64,000 nucleotides of DNA from contig NZ_OZ251603.1 in assembly GCF_965243865.1 (NCBI RefSeq), forward strand, positions 868,001 through 932,000, read 5' to 3'. How positions within the stretch are numbered: the stretch's first letter is position 1; each line of letters starts with the position of its first letter. Position numbers and translations under genes: made by a program. This stretch comes from Hyphomicrobium_A sp965243865 (GTDB lineage Bacteria > Pseudomonadota > Alphaproteobacteria > Rhizobiales > Hyphomicrobiaceae). Below the pieces are notes generated by a model. The model saw only the letters and a list, made by a program, of their open reading frames with translations, was not told the DNA's origin and ran no database searches. Of the stretch, positions 50,112 through 57,734 are shown in pieces.

Positions 50112-50723
50112 CTATCTGCGCGGGCGCAGTGAGCCGATGACGACGCCCTTGATCACCACGCGGTCGTTGTCGACCAGCAGCGGCTTGCGCAGCCCTTCCT
50201 CGCGGCTGGGCGTGGTCAGATAGGGCGGATCGTAGAAGCGGAACACGGTCTCGGCCTTGCCCTCGCTCCAGCGGTAATCCTGGGCGCATACGAGGTCGCC
50301 CGGCTGCGCCGTCTCGTTGAGGTCGACGATGAGAATATCGCCGGGGAAGTAACCGGCGAGCTCGAGCCCGGCACCGGTGCCGAGTTCCCAGGCGTCGGCG
50401 GCCTTCTTGTCGCCGATCAGGGCAGAAACGGCAGCTGTTATTGGAGAATCTTCCTCCGCCTCGTAACGCTTCGCCCCCTCTTCCAGCGCTTGTGCGGGAC
50501 GGCCGCTTGCACCCGAGACGCTAATGATCGGCTGCTCGCCGGTGGCATGGGCGATCTTGGTGATCGTCCGCAGCTTCAGCATGGGCGCTTCGTCGTCGTT
50601 CAGGAAGCGCGTCAGGGTCGATTGCGCGATCCCCGCGCGCCTGGCGAGCGCGGTGGCGCTCTCCCCTGACTTTCTTAGCACCTGGTTAAGCCAGGCGCGG
50701 ATGTCCTCGCGGCTCAGCTCCAT
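50112..50723 (-). CDS. CI-like prophage repressor
   Basis: A 203-residue protein. Residues 5-63 form a lambda-type HTH (DIRAWLNQVLRKSGESATAL, ARRAGIAQSTLTRFLN). The C-terminal part has the S24/LexA-like beta fold (YFPGDILIVDLNETAQPGDL, VVIKGVVIGSLRP). The SM.P catalytic serine motif expected before the GD pair reads LELAGYF, so RecA-stimulated self-cleavage is doubtful. Divergent from the rightward gene at 50810, with operator-like repeats between. Start at 50723 preferred; a longer frame begins at 50795. Confidence 0.85.
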   Translation of the reverse strand: MELSREDIRAWLNQVLRKSGESATALARRAGIAQSTLTRFLNDDEAPMLKLRTITKIAHATGEQPIISVSGASGRPAQALEEGAKRYEAEEDSPITAAVSALIGDKKAADAWELGTGAGLELAGYFPGDILIVDLNETAQPGDLVCAQDYRWSEGKAETVFRFYDPPYLTTPSREEGLRKPLLVDNDRVVIKGVVIGSLRPRR

Positions 50724-50847
50724 GCATTTCGCGTACCGGAGGTTTGTAGGCTGGGGATACATGCAAACTTCGCTTGACCACATTGGATTTCGCATTGTTT
50801 TATGCGCAAATGCATGGACAAATTCCTACGCATTTGCCGGTTTCGGT
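50722..50847. promoter_or_regulatory. Operator-like repeats between repressor and rightward genes
   Basis: TGCATTTCGCG (50722-50732, inverse orientation), AATGCGAAAT (reverse context near 50790), TGCGCAAATGCA (50803-50814) and ACGCATTTGCC (50837-50847) all resemble TGCGNAAATGCA found at 49992. Their placement over both divergent starts fits an immunity control region. Confidence 0.5.
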
Positions 50848-51100
50848 CGACGAAATGAATTTCGCCGAACTTGACGCACTTCGCGAGGAGCTTCGGCTCA
50901 CGCAGGCGATGGTCTGCGAGCGGGGGCAGCTGAACATCTCCAGCTACACCCGGTGGAAGCGTTGGTTGCGTGGCGAACCTGGGGGCGGTGTCCCCACCCG
51001 CCGCTCGCTCAAGACCGTGCGCGACGTCCTGAAAGAAGAACTCGGCCGTATCGCCCGCCGGCAGTTGCCGGCGGCGGACGGTCACTCGCCGCCGCTCTAG
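50810..51100 (+). CDS. Putative Cro-like regulator
   Basis: About 96 residues from ATG 50810; other in-frame starts are TTG 50774 and ATG 50855, and none has a clear ribosome site. FAELDALREELRLTQAMVCE and ISSYTRWKRWLRG form an HTH-like segment, followed by a basic helix. Position opposite the repressor suggests a Cro or early activator role. Confidence 0.55.
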   Translation: MHGQIPTHLPVSVDEMNFAELDALREELRLTQAMVCERGQLNISSYTRWKRWLRGEPGGGVPTRRSLKTVRDVLKEELGRIARRQLPAADGHSPPL

Positions 51101-51194
51101 TCCGTTCCGTTTTTCCAGTCGCGTTTCGAGTTGGTGCCAACGCAGGGAGATCCCCGATGCGAACGCGAACCCGTTTGTCCGAAAGGCCGTCACG

Positions 51195-51401
51195 ATGCAG
51201 CGCCTGATCGATGGCCGCCTCTCCGTCTCGTGCACGGACAGCCCCGAGGACATCGCCACCTTCTTCGCCGAGCTGCGCCGTCACCGCAGAGGCGCAGCCG
51301 CTCAGGAGCCAACGGCGACCGGCGCGAGCGCCGGCCATCCCAACGACGGCGATCAGGGCTCGGGCTCGACACCGCCTCCCGTGTCAGGAGGCAAACAATG
51401 A
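51195..51401 (+). CDS. Prophage hypothetical protein
   Basis: A 68-residue protein with GAAAGG upstream. MQRLIDGRLSVSCTDSPEDI and an unstructured Gly/Ser/Pro-rich C-terminus. Stop overlaps the next ATG (ATGA). Confidence 0.5.
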   Translation: MQRLIDGRLSVSCTDSPEDIATFFAELRRHRRGAAAQEPTATGASAGHPNDGDQGSGSTPPPVSGGKQ

Positions 51402-51874
51402 ACAAGGCTCTCGCGCGCCGGCTGTGTGCCTCCGCCGATCGGCTGCAATCGCACGCGGCATTTCTCGCTGCGTGCGAGATCGTGGCACTGCGGCGCAATC
51501 TTCCGGCAGCGCAGATCCGCAACGGCCCCTCGCCTGCCGAAACGCACAAGCTGATCCAGCTCGGCAAGTCGACCGTGCGCCGGCGCGATGGTGCATCGGG
51601 ACGCGTGCTCGCTATCGAGCACCGCGTGATGGCTGCGGACCAGGCAGAGATTGCACGCATCCGCGCGCTCGTCGCAGCGCGGCAGGATGCACTCTACCTG
51701 GCGGCGACCGTGTTCGGGCGCGGGCATCGCTCGCTCGCGCGCGCCGCCGCGATTTCGCACAAGGCGCTGCAGAACGCCCTCGCCGCCGTCGAAGACCGCC
51801 GTTCCGATCCGACCGTCGATCGCATGCTCGATGAAGCCGAGCTGCAGCTGATGGGAGCTCCGACGTGCGGATGA
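51398..51874 (+). CDS. Prophage hypothetical helical protein
   Basis: A 158-residue protein with AGGAGG 8 nt before ATG. Strongly helical and basic (ALARRLCASADRLQSHAAFL, LGKSTVRRRDGASGRVLAIE, RAAAISHKALQNALAAVEDR). The last segment resembles an HTH. DNA binding is an inference. Confidence 0.6.
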   Translation: MNKALARRLCASADRLQSHAAFLAACEIVALRRNLPAAQIRNGPSPAETHKLIQLGKSTVRRRDGASGRVLAIEHRVMAADQAEIARIRALVAARQDALYLAATVFGRGHRSLARAAAISHKALQNALAAVEDRRSDPTVDRMLDEAELQLMGAPTCG

Positions 51875-52083
51875 TGCGCATTGGCCTCGCGGCGTTCGCC
51901 GACTTCGTGTTTCGCGCGCCAATCCTGCTCCCCGTGCGCGCGACGGTGCGCCACGAACCTGGGAAGCGCAAAGCCTTCACCGGCCGCCGTGGGCGTGGCC
52001 GGAAGTATCCGCGTGCATTTCTCGGTGCCAACGAGGCGTCGACGCGGCGCCACAAGCGCACGCTGATGGGAGAACCGGCATGA
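51865..52083 (+). CDS. Prophage small basic protein
   Basis: A 72-residue protein starting GTG, with ATG codons three and four residues in. A hydrophobic start (IGLAAFADFVFRAPILLP) is followed by a very basic tail (GKRKAFTGRRGRGRKYPR). It overlaps both neighbours. Function unknown. Confidence 0.5.
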   Translation: MRMMRIGLAAFADFVFRAPILLPVRATVRHEPGKRKAFTGRRGRGRKYPRAFLGANEASTRRHKRTLMGEPA

Positions 52084-53609
52084 GCACTGCGAAAAAACCA
52101 TCGAGCCGCGGCGCGCGCTTCGGCCTGGCACTCGGCATCGCCATCTGCTTCATCTGGAGCCAGGTGTGCGGTTGGGCCGTCACCGGCCGCATGCTCGCCG
52201 ACGACGGCGCGCGACGCGGCGTCCAGGCCACGAGCTCGTCGACGGCGGCCATCGACCTGCAGAGGCTGCAGGACGAACGCGCGGCGATCGGCACTCCGCG
52301 CACCAAGGGCAAGGTCGAGGCAGATCTCGATCTCGAGCTCCGCAAAACCAGTGCGAAGTATCCGAACGGCGACGGGCCGAATGCGGTTCGGCTGAAGGGC
52401 GAACTCGAGGCGATCAAGCGTGCCGAAAAGCTCGACACCGAGTTGATCCCGCGGGCGTTGAAGGCACTCGAAAGCAAGCCGGCGACGGCTGCCGGGGAGG
52501 TCGACGTCGCTGTGCCGGTCGGCATCGCCAAGCGCATGGGCTGGATCGGCGAGGATGCTGACGCGGTCGCCGCTGCCGAGCAGGCCGCGCATTTCTGGTT
52601 CATAGTGTTCATCGTCTTCGCCTGCGCCTTCTTCGCGACGTTCGGCTTCAAGTTCGTCGGCGTCACGCACGAGGAGGTGTTCGAGCGCAAGCATCTGCTG
52701 TTCATCGACAAGCCGATCGCGTGTGTCCCGCTCGTGTTCCTGCTCGTCGAAGCCGGCATGAACGCGACCTACGGCTGGCATCGCGCCGGCGGCTGGAGCT
52801 TCGAGGCGCTGCTGCAGGCACTGATGTTCGCCGGCGCGGCGGTGATCGGCGCCTATCTGCCGACGCGGTGGGGCCACGTCGACAAGCCGCACCCGGCACG
52901 CGATCCGCTGGAAGACAAGTGGGCGATGCATTGGGGTGATCGGCAGATTGGGCATGCCGGGAGCGCTCACGCTGTGGCGGAGCACCGTGCATCGCTCGCG
53001 GGCCGCTCGCTCGACGAGCTTCGCGCGCACAATGCCGAGCGCTCGGACGAGTTGGCACGCCAGCATGAACAGTTTCGCGCGGGGAGTGACCGGCCGATGG
53101 CCGGAGCCTCGAGTGAGGGAGCGGCGGGGTCTGGTCGTGCGTACCCCGCCAGCCCTTCGGGGCCGCAACAGTCCGCGCCGATCACCATCAACGTCGGATC
53201 TCCGGCTGCCCCTGCGGCGGAGGTGAAGGGCCAGGCGCCGATGCTGCCATCACCGGATCGACGTGCCGGTGACAGCGGGTCGGCGCCTGGTGCCACTTTG
53301 CTGGCGCCGCCAGCGGCGCTGGAGACGGGCGCGCCGGTCGATCGCTCGGGCTATCAGCGCAAGGCCGATCACCTGCTGTTGTTCAAGGCGAAGGAAGTCG
53401 AGGCGTATCCGGGCGGGCTCGTCTCGGGCGGCGACATGTATGCACGTTATGTCGCCTGGGCGACGGCGCGCGTGATCCCTGAGCGCGTGTTCCTCGAGCT
53501 GTTCCCCGAGATCGCCGATCTCGAAACCGACGTGATCGGCGGCGAGCTGCATTTCGTCGACGTGAAGATCCGCGGCACGTATCCGCGCCTCGTCGAAGCG
53601 GCGGGGTGA
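52080..53609 (+). CDS. Large prophage membrane protein
   Basis: A 509-residue protein with four predicted membrane helices: about 13-33, 178-199, 211-229 and 242-260. A charged helical domain (about 55-150) lies between helix 1 and 2. The C-terminal 240 residues are mostly Pro/Ala/Gly-rich (about 300-410), then a folded end (RKADHLLLFKAKEVEAYPGG, ARVIPERVFLELFPEIADLE). The helices and the soluble C-terminal domain suggest a membrane-bound effector or superinfection-exclusion protein; this is a guess. Confidence 0.7.
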   Translation: MSTAKKPSSRGARFGLALGIAICFIWSQVCGWAVTGRMLADDGARRGVQATSSSTAAIDLQRLQDERAAIGTPRTKGKVEADLDLELRKTSAKYPNGDGPNAVRLKGELEAIKRAEKLDTELIPRALKALESKPATAAGEVDVAVPVGIAKRMGWIGEDADAVAAAEQAAHFWFIVFIVFACAFFATFGFKFVGVTHEEVFERKHLLFIDKPIACVPLVFLLVEAGMNATYGWHRAGGWSFEALLQALMFAGAAVIGAYLPTRWGHVDKPHPARDPLEDKWAMHWGDRQIGHAGSAHAVAEHRASLAGRSLDELRAHNAERSDELARQHEQFRAGSDRPMAGASSEGAAGSGRAYPASPSGPQQSAPITINVGSPAAPAAEVKGQAPMLPSPDRRAGDSGSAPGATLLAPPAALETGAPVDRSGYQRKADHLLLFKAKEVEAYPGGLVSGGDMYARYVAWATARVIPERVFLELFPEIADLETDVIGGELHFVDVKIRGTYPRLVEAAG

Positions 53610-53612
53610 GCC

Positions 53613-53795
53613 ATGCTGCGCGAAACGGTTCTCGACGAAGCGCCCGACATGGCCGCCTTCCCCGTCGGGCCCGAGCAGATGAACGCATCGGCGCACTGGC
53701 GCGCACGTGCCAAGGCCGAACGCGACTGGCAGGCGAGCTGGACCGTGCGCATGCGCCAGGCGCTGCGCATCCAGCGCGAGCAGATGGGGCGGTGA
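53613..53795 (+). CDS. Prophage hypothetical protein
   Basis: A 60-residue helical, charged protein (FPVGPEQMNASAHWRARAKA, ERDWQASWTVRMRQALRIQR). It starts 3 bp after the previous stop. No family recognised. Confidence 0.55.
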   Translation: MLRETVLDEAPDMAAFPVGPEQMNASAHWRARAKAERDWQASWTVRMRQALRIQREQMGR

Positions 53796-53797
53796 CC

Positions 53798-54049
53798 ATG
53801 GCTTTCAAGCATTCGGCAACGAGCAGCGACGCCACCAAGGCCGGCAAGTGGGAAGTCAACGGCCGCGTCATCCTCAAAACGAAATCCGGCTTGGCGGTGC
53901 TGTTTCATGACGGCGTCGGCAAGAAGTTTCTGCCGCTGAAATCGATCGTGCTCGAGCAGAACGCCGACGGCACGGCAACGGTGTGGATGCCGGAGTGGCT
54001 GCACCGGAAACCCTACGAGAAAGAGGAGAAAGCACGCGATGTCGCCTGA
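53798..54049 (+). CDS. Prophage hypothetical protein
   Basis: An 83-residue protein with a beta-rich core (WEVNGRVILKTKSGLAVLFH, GKKFLPLKSIVLEQNADGTA, TVWMPEWLHRKPYEKEE). The WMPEWLA..K.L-type ending is seen in small phage proteins. ATG follows a stop by 2 bp. Confidence 0.62.
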   Translation: MAFKHSATSSDATKAGKWEVNGRVILKTKSGLAVLFHDGVGKKFLPLKSIVLEQNADGTATVWMPEWLHRKPYEKEEKARDVA

Positions 54050-54272
54050 TCGAAAAGAAATCTTGAGAGTGGAGAGCGCGCCGTTCGGCGAATTCACTCT
54101 GATGGTAGCCGCCTCTCTATGTGTGTTGGCCGCTTGGTTCTGGCCCGCAGTCGCTCTGGGGCTGTTGGGGTCATTGGCACTCGTGTTTCTTGCCTTGCGC
54201 GCGATGGGCTACGGGGTCCGCGTGTCTTTGGAAGAAAAAGAAGAAGATCAGGACTGGCCGCCTTCTCTCTGA
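54039..54272 (+). CDS. Prophage membrane protein
   Basis: A 77-residue protein with two adjacent hydrophobic segments (FTLMVAASLCVLAAWFWPAV and ALGLLGSLALVFLALRAMGY) and an acidic tail. Overlaps the previous gene by 11 bases. Confidence 0.58.
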   Translation: MSPDRKEILRVESAPFGEFTLMVAASLCVLAAWFWPAVALGLLGSLALVFLALRAMGYGVRVSLEEKEEDQDWPPSL

Positions 54273-54334
54273 CGCCTCGCACGACACCGCCGCCGCGGAT
54301 GGTCTGCGGCGGCATTTTACTCTCGGAGACAATC

Positions 54335-54643
54335 ATGAGCACGAAGGAAGCCGACGCCTTTAGCCCGGACACGAAGCACGCGCCGCTGCCCGTGGCCGGC
54401 TACACCGTCCAAAGCGGCGACAGAGTCGCGATCGTCAACATCAACAAGCAGATCGAAGAAGAGGTGCTGCGTCGCGTCGACGATCTGGCACGTCATGGCG
54501 CCGTCGATGGGCGTTGGCTCTCGATCGGCAAGACGCACCTCGAGCAGGCGTTCATGGCGATCAACCGCGCCGTCTTCAAGCCAGAGCGCGTGAAGCTCCC
54601 AGGCGATGATCTGCCACCACCCGCGTCGAGTGACGCGGCCTAA
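54335..54643 (+). CDS. Acb2/Tad1-type helical-hairpin protein (anti-defence candidate)
   Basis: A 102-residue protein. VAIVNINKQIEEEVLRRVDD, a short linker, then DGRWLSIGKTHLEQAFMAIN and RAVFKPERVKLP. The D.RWL.IG.T..Q..FMAL.R....P block is the signature of the Acb2/Tad1 hairpin domain. Characterised members are phage sponges that sequester cyclic nucleotides or Thoeris signals and so block CBASS or Thoeris immunity. Start at 54335 has GGAGA upstream. Placement among rightward early genes fits. Family call is from remembered motifs; ligand specificity is not predictable. Confidence 0.75.
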   Translation: MSTKEADAFSPDTKHAPLPVAGYTVQSGDRVAIVNINKQIEEEVLRRVDDLARHGAVDGRWLSIGKTHLEQAFMAINRAVFKPERVKLPGDDLPPPASSDAA

Positions 54644-54886
54644 CCCGATCGCCGGCTGCAGTGCCGGGGTAGCGCCCAGCTCTGTGCAAATGGCCAACGC
54701 CGACCTCAGGCGTGACACCTCGGAGAGAACGGGGCGCTGTCCTGTCATCGGACCGGGAACGCCTCCGTAAGTGGCGCGACGATCGGAGAGACGATCCAGC
54801 CGTCGCGGCGCAAGTCGCGGCGGCTCAGGCGCCAAGGGCGGCCGGCGCAAGCGTCGGCCCTCCACTTGCTCGACGGGGGACGGGAC

Positions 54887-56014
54887 ATGCCAGCGCCACA
54901 GCACGGGAACCGGCAAAGCCAAAGCCGCGGGGACCTGCAAGACATCAAGGCACTTCTCCAGCAGCGCGTGCACGACGTCATCGACAAGCTCGGCATCGAC
55001 GGCTATCGCGCTGGCAAATACTTCATCGGGCGCAATCCAGCACGTAGCGACGACAAGCCCGGCTCGTTCTGGATCATCATCCACGGCGCCGACGCTGGCG
55101 TGTGGAAGGACGAGGCCGTCTCCGACAAGGCGGCCGACGTCGTCGCCCTGATCGCCAACTGCAAGTTTCACGATCCGCGCCGCGTGAAGGAAGCGCTGGA
55201 ATGGGCGCGCGAAACGTTCGGCATGGCGCGCATGAGCGACGCCACGCGCGCTCAGCTGAAAACCGAGGCCTCCGAGCGCAAAGTGCAATCGGACAAGCAG
55301 CGCACCGCCGGCCTCGCGCGCCAGCGTCGCTATGCGCTGGCGAAGTGGCTGGAAGCCGGCCCGATCCTCGGCACCATCGGCGACACGTATCTCAAGGGCC
55401 GCGGCATCGATCTTTCCAGCCTGCCGCGCGTGCCGGGCGCGCTGCGGTTTTTCCTCGAGCACGATCATCGCGACGACGAGACGGGCGAGATCACGTCGTG
55501 GCCGACGATCATCGCCATGGTTTCTCCTTCCGATCCCGCGTCGACGGAAAAGTTGCTCGCAGTGCATCGCACCTGGCTGAAGCTGGACGGCAGCGGCAAG
55601 GCGCCGGTGCGGCCGAACCGGCGGATTTGGCCGACGTTCGCCGGCGGCATCATCAAGATTGCGCGCGGCGAAGGCGGGCTTTCGGTCAAGGACGCGATCG
55701 CCAAGGGTCACAAGACGCGCCTGATCATGGGCGAAGGCATCGAGACGTGCGGCTCGATCGCTGTCGCCGATCACCGCCCGCGCGTGCACGCCTACATGGC
55801 GCTGGCCAATCTCATGCACATCAAGATCCCGGTCGAATGCACCAGCGAGGTGCTGCTGATCCGGGAGAACGACGCTTCGCGCCAGGCGCGGGCGCTGTTC
55901 GACAAGGGCGCCGCGGCGATCGCCGCGCAAGGCGTGCCGGTGCTGGTCACGAGCTCGCATTTCGGCTCCGACCCGAACGACGCGCTGACGGGCAACATCA
56001 GCAGGAAGGGGTGA
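54887..56014 (+). CDS. Toprim-domain primase-like protein
   Basis: A 375-residue protein. The N-terminal part has GRNPARSDDKPGSFWI and GVWKDEAVSDKAADVVALIA, similar to the zinc-less N-domain of plasmid/phage DUF7146 proteins. A toprim-like core follows: IMGEGIETCGSIAVADHRPR (catalytic Glu in EGIET) and VLLIRENDAS (in place of the DxD). It should act in replication initiation with the helicase-like protein at 57735. ATG 54887 follows GGACGGGA. Confidence 0.8.
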   Translation: MPAPQHGNRQSQSRGDLQDIKALLQQRVHDVIDKLGIDGYRAGKYFIGRNPARSDDKPGSFWIIIHGADAGVWKDEAVSDKAADVVALIANCKFHDPRRVKEALEWARETFGMARMSDATRAQLKTEASERKVQSDKQRTAGLARQRRYALAKWLEAGPILGTIGDTYLKGRGIDLSSLPRVPGALRFFLEHDHRDDETGEITSWPTIIAMVSPSDPASTEKLLAVHRTWLKLDGSGKAPVRPNRRIWPTFAGGIIKIARGEGGLSVKDAIAKGHKTRLIMGEGIETCGSIAVADHRPRVHAYMALANLMHIKIPVECTSEVLLIRENDASRQARALFDKGAAAIAAQGVPVLVTSSHFGSDPNDALTGNISRKG

Positions 56015-56018
56015 AGGC

Positions 56019-56414
56019 ATGGCGATGAAGGTGAAGACGCTCACGGAGAAAAATCACGTCGATAGCCTGCGGACGCGTCTGACGGAGGCGCAGGAAAAGG
56101 CCGCGGCTTTGGAGCTGCACCTTTGCAAGGCGCTAGATGAAAACAGCAATCTGACGACGGACCTGCGCGCGGCGCGAGGGCGCATCAATGAGGTCGAAGG
56201 GAAACTCGAGAATTCGTTGCGCGCTAATGCGGAGCTGCAGCGCCAGGTGGGCCGCCTAGAAGGCTACAAGCAGCGCGTCGAACGCACCGATGACCTGGCG
56301 CGCAACGTCCCGCCGATGGAGCACGTCGACGGTCGCAGCGGTATGGCCGTCGACTTCACCTCGTATCCGCGCGGCAACCGCCCCGATGGCGGCTGGAGCG
56401 GCAGGCAGCGATGA
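56019..56414 (+). CDS. Prophage coiled-coil protein
   Basis: A 131-residue protein with a long coiled coil (about 8-88: LRTRLTEAQEKAAALELHLC, RGRINEVEGKLENSLRANAE) and an unstructured Gly/Arg-rich end. Starts 4 bp after the toprim gene. Function unknown. Confidence 0.62.
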   Translation: MAMKVKTLTEKNHVDSLRTRLTEAQEKAAALELHLCKALDENSNLTTDLRAARGRINEVEGKLENSLRANAELQRQVGRLEGYKQRVERTDDLARNVPPMEHVDGRSGMAVDFTSYPRGNRPDGGWSGRQR

Positions 56415-56548
56415 CACCGGTCGAAATCGCGCTCGCCGCGCTGGTGGTGGTGCTGCTGGTGATCGCCATCACGGCATCGCTCGTCAACATGGCGATCGCA
56501 CTCACCGAAATGATCGAACGCTGGCGTGAGCAACGGAGGGCACGATGA
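56411..56548 (+). CDS. 45-residue single-helix membrane protein
   Basis: MTPVEIALAALVVVLLVIAI then TASLVNMAIALTEMIERWRE and a basic end. ATGA overlaps on both sides support translation. No function is known. Confidence 0.58.
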   Translation: MTPVEIALAALVVVLLVIAITASLVNMAIALTEMIERWREQRRAR

Positions 56549-56742
56549 CGTGGTGGAAGCGGCGATGGCTTCGCGCGGTGTTTTGGGTTGGCGGCATGGG
56601 CGTCGCGGCGAGCGCGAGTGGCATGGCGCTCGGTGTGCTGCATGGCACATGGGCGGGCGCGTGGGTCGGCCTCGTCGTCGGCGTCTCCGTGACGCTCGGC
56701 GAGAAGCTTCAGCGTGAACGCACAGAAAGGGCAGAGGGATGA
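56545..56742 (+). CDS. Prophage membrane protein
   Basis: A 65-residue protein: basic start (MTWWKRRWLR), Gly/Ala-rich hydrophobic middle with two possible helices (AVFWVGGMGVAASASGMALG, AWVGLVVGVSVTLG) and a charged end. Overlaps both neighbours by four bases. Confidence 0.58.
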   Translation: MTWWKRRWLRAVFWVGGMGVAASASGMALGVLHGTWAGAWVGLVVGVSVTLGEKLQRERTERAEG

Positions 56743-56939
56743 TGAAGGGCAACAACGAGATGGTGCTGAACACGGCAACGATGATGGAAATCGTGCAGTA
56801 TTACCTCGACAACAAGCTGCTCAACAAAGACGAGCATTCGCCGACGGTGACCGGTTTCGCACTGAACGGAAGGGCCCCGCTCGACAACACGTTCGTCGTC
56901 TCGCTCTCGTCGGATACCGGTGGCGAGGGCGGCAAATGA
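56739..56939 (+). CDS. Prophage hypothetical protein
   Basis: A 66-residue protein: VLNTATMMEIVQYYLDNKLL and GFALNGRAPLDNTFVVSLSS. Low-GC start compared with neighbours. No family recognised. ATGA overlaps on both sides. Confidence 0.58.
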   Translation: MMKGNNEMVLNTATMMEIVQYYLDNKLLNKDEHSPTVTGFALNGRAPLDNTFVVSLSSDTGGEGGK

Positions 56940-57487
56940 GCAAGCCCCTCGCCCCCACGATCGCCGACCTGCTGCAGCGACACAGCTTTGCCGATCGCCT
57001 CGACGACGAGATCTATCTCGTGCGCTGCATGCTGCTCAAGAAGAACGCCGCTTACGGCAATTCCGCACTCGATCCGGTTCGCATCTTTTCCAGCGCACCG
57101 CCGGCCGAGCAGATTGCCGTGCGGCTCGACGACAAGCTCTCACGCCTCAAGCGGGGGCACGCCGCCGGCGAGGACGTCGAAGAGGATTTGCTCGGCTACC
57201 TTTTCCTGCGGCGCATTGCACGCCGGCTGGAAGCCGACGCGCTCGAGGAAGCGCCCCGGAGCGTCAGCGACAAGAAAGAGCCGGCGCCTGGTGCCGAGGC
57301 TGCCGCGGGCACCGCGTCGCAGGCGCCGCCCGTAGAGACCAACGTGTCGCCGCGACCAGCGGCGCCCGCTCAAGATCCGGTCGACGTGGAGCTCATCTCC
57401 GCATGCGCACACCGCTACGTCAAAACGCACAGGGGACTGGACGGATTGCAACGGCGATGCGTCTTGTGCGGAGCGACGAAAGGATGA
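56936..57487 (+). CDS. Conserved phage protein with C-terminal zinc motif
   Basis: A 183-residue protein. LDDEIYLVRCMLLKKNAAYG, NSALDPVRIFSSAPPAEQIA, VRLDDKLSRLKRG and EDVEEDLLGYLFLRRIA match a helical phage domain of unknown function (often near replication genes). A disordered linker is followed by ISACAHRYVKTHRG and LQRRCVLCGATKG, a Cys/His zinc site. Confidence 0.75.
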   Translation: MSKPLAPTIADLLQRHSFADRLDDEIYLVRCMLLKKNAAYGNSALDPVRIFSSAPPAEQIAVRLDDKLSRLKRGHAAGEDVEEDLLGYLFLRRIARRLEADALEEAPRSVSDKKEPAPGAEAAAGTASQAPPVETNVSPRPAAPAQDPVDVELISACAHRYVKTHRGLDGLQRRCVLCGATKG

Positions 57488-57687
57488 GCGACCGGCGGCA
57501 GAGCATCTGGCGCGATCCGCTGGCCGAATGCTTCGGCAAGGCGAGCTTCGTCACGGCGGCTCTGGCGCAGCGCGTGCTGACGCGCATGCGGCGCGGCAAG
57601 CGCAACCGCGCCTCGTCGACCGCCTATCGCTGCCGCTTCTGCGGCCAATGGCACATCGGCACACCGAACAAGAAACGCAAACGCTGA
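57484..57687 (+). CDS. Prophage zinc-finger-like protein
   Basis: A 67-residue basic protein. KASFVTAALAQRVLTRMRRG then YRCRFCGQWHIGTPNKKRKR; the YRC..C..WH.G ending is a common small phage zinc-finger motif. ATGA overlap with the previous gene. Confidence 0.68.
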   Translation: MSDRRQSIWRDPLAECFGKASFVTAALAQRVLTRMRRGKRNRASSTAYRCRFCGQWHIGTPNKKRKR

Positions 57688-57734
57688 ACGCTGCCGGCTG
57701 CGCGCCGGCGGCATCGATACCGTGGGGGTGAGAA

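Noticed and set aside
54317..56044. 575-codon minus-strand frame across the Acb2-like and toprim genes
   Set aside because: Spans several coupled plus-strand genes and has no homology-like motif.
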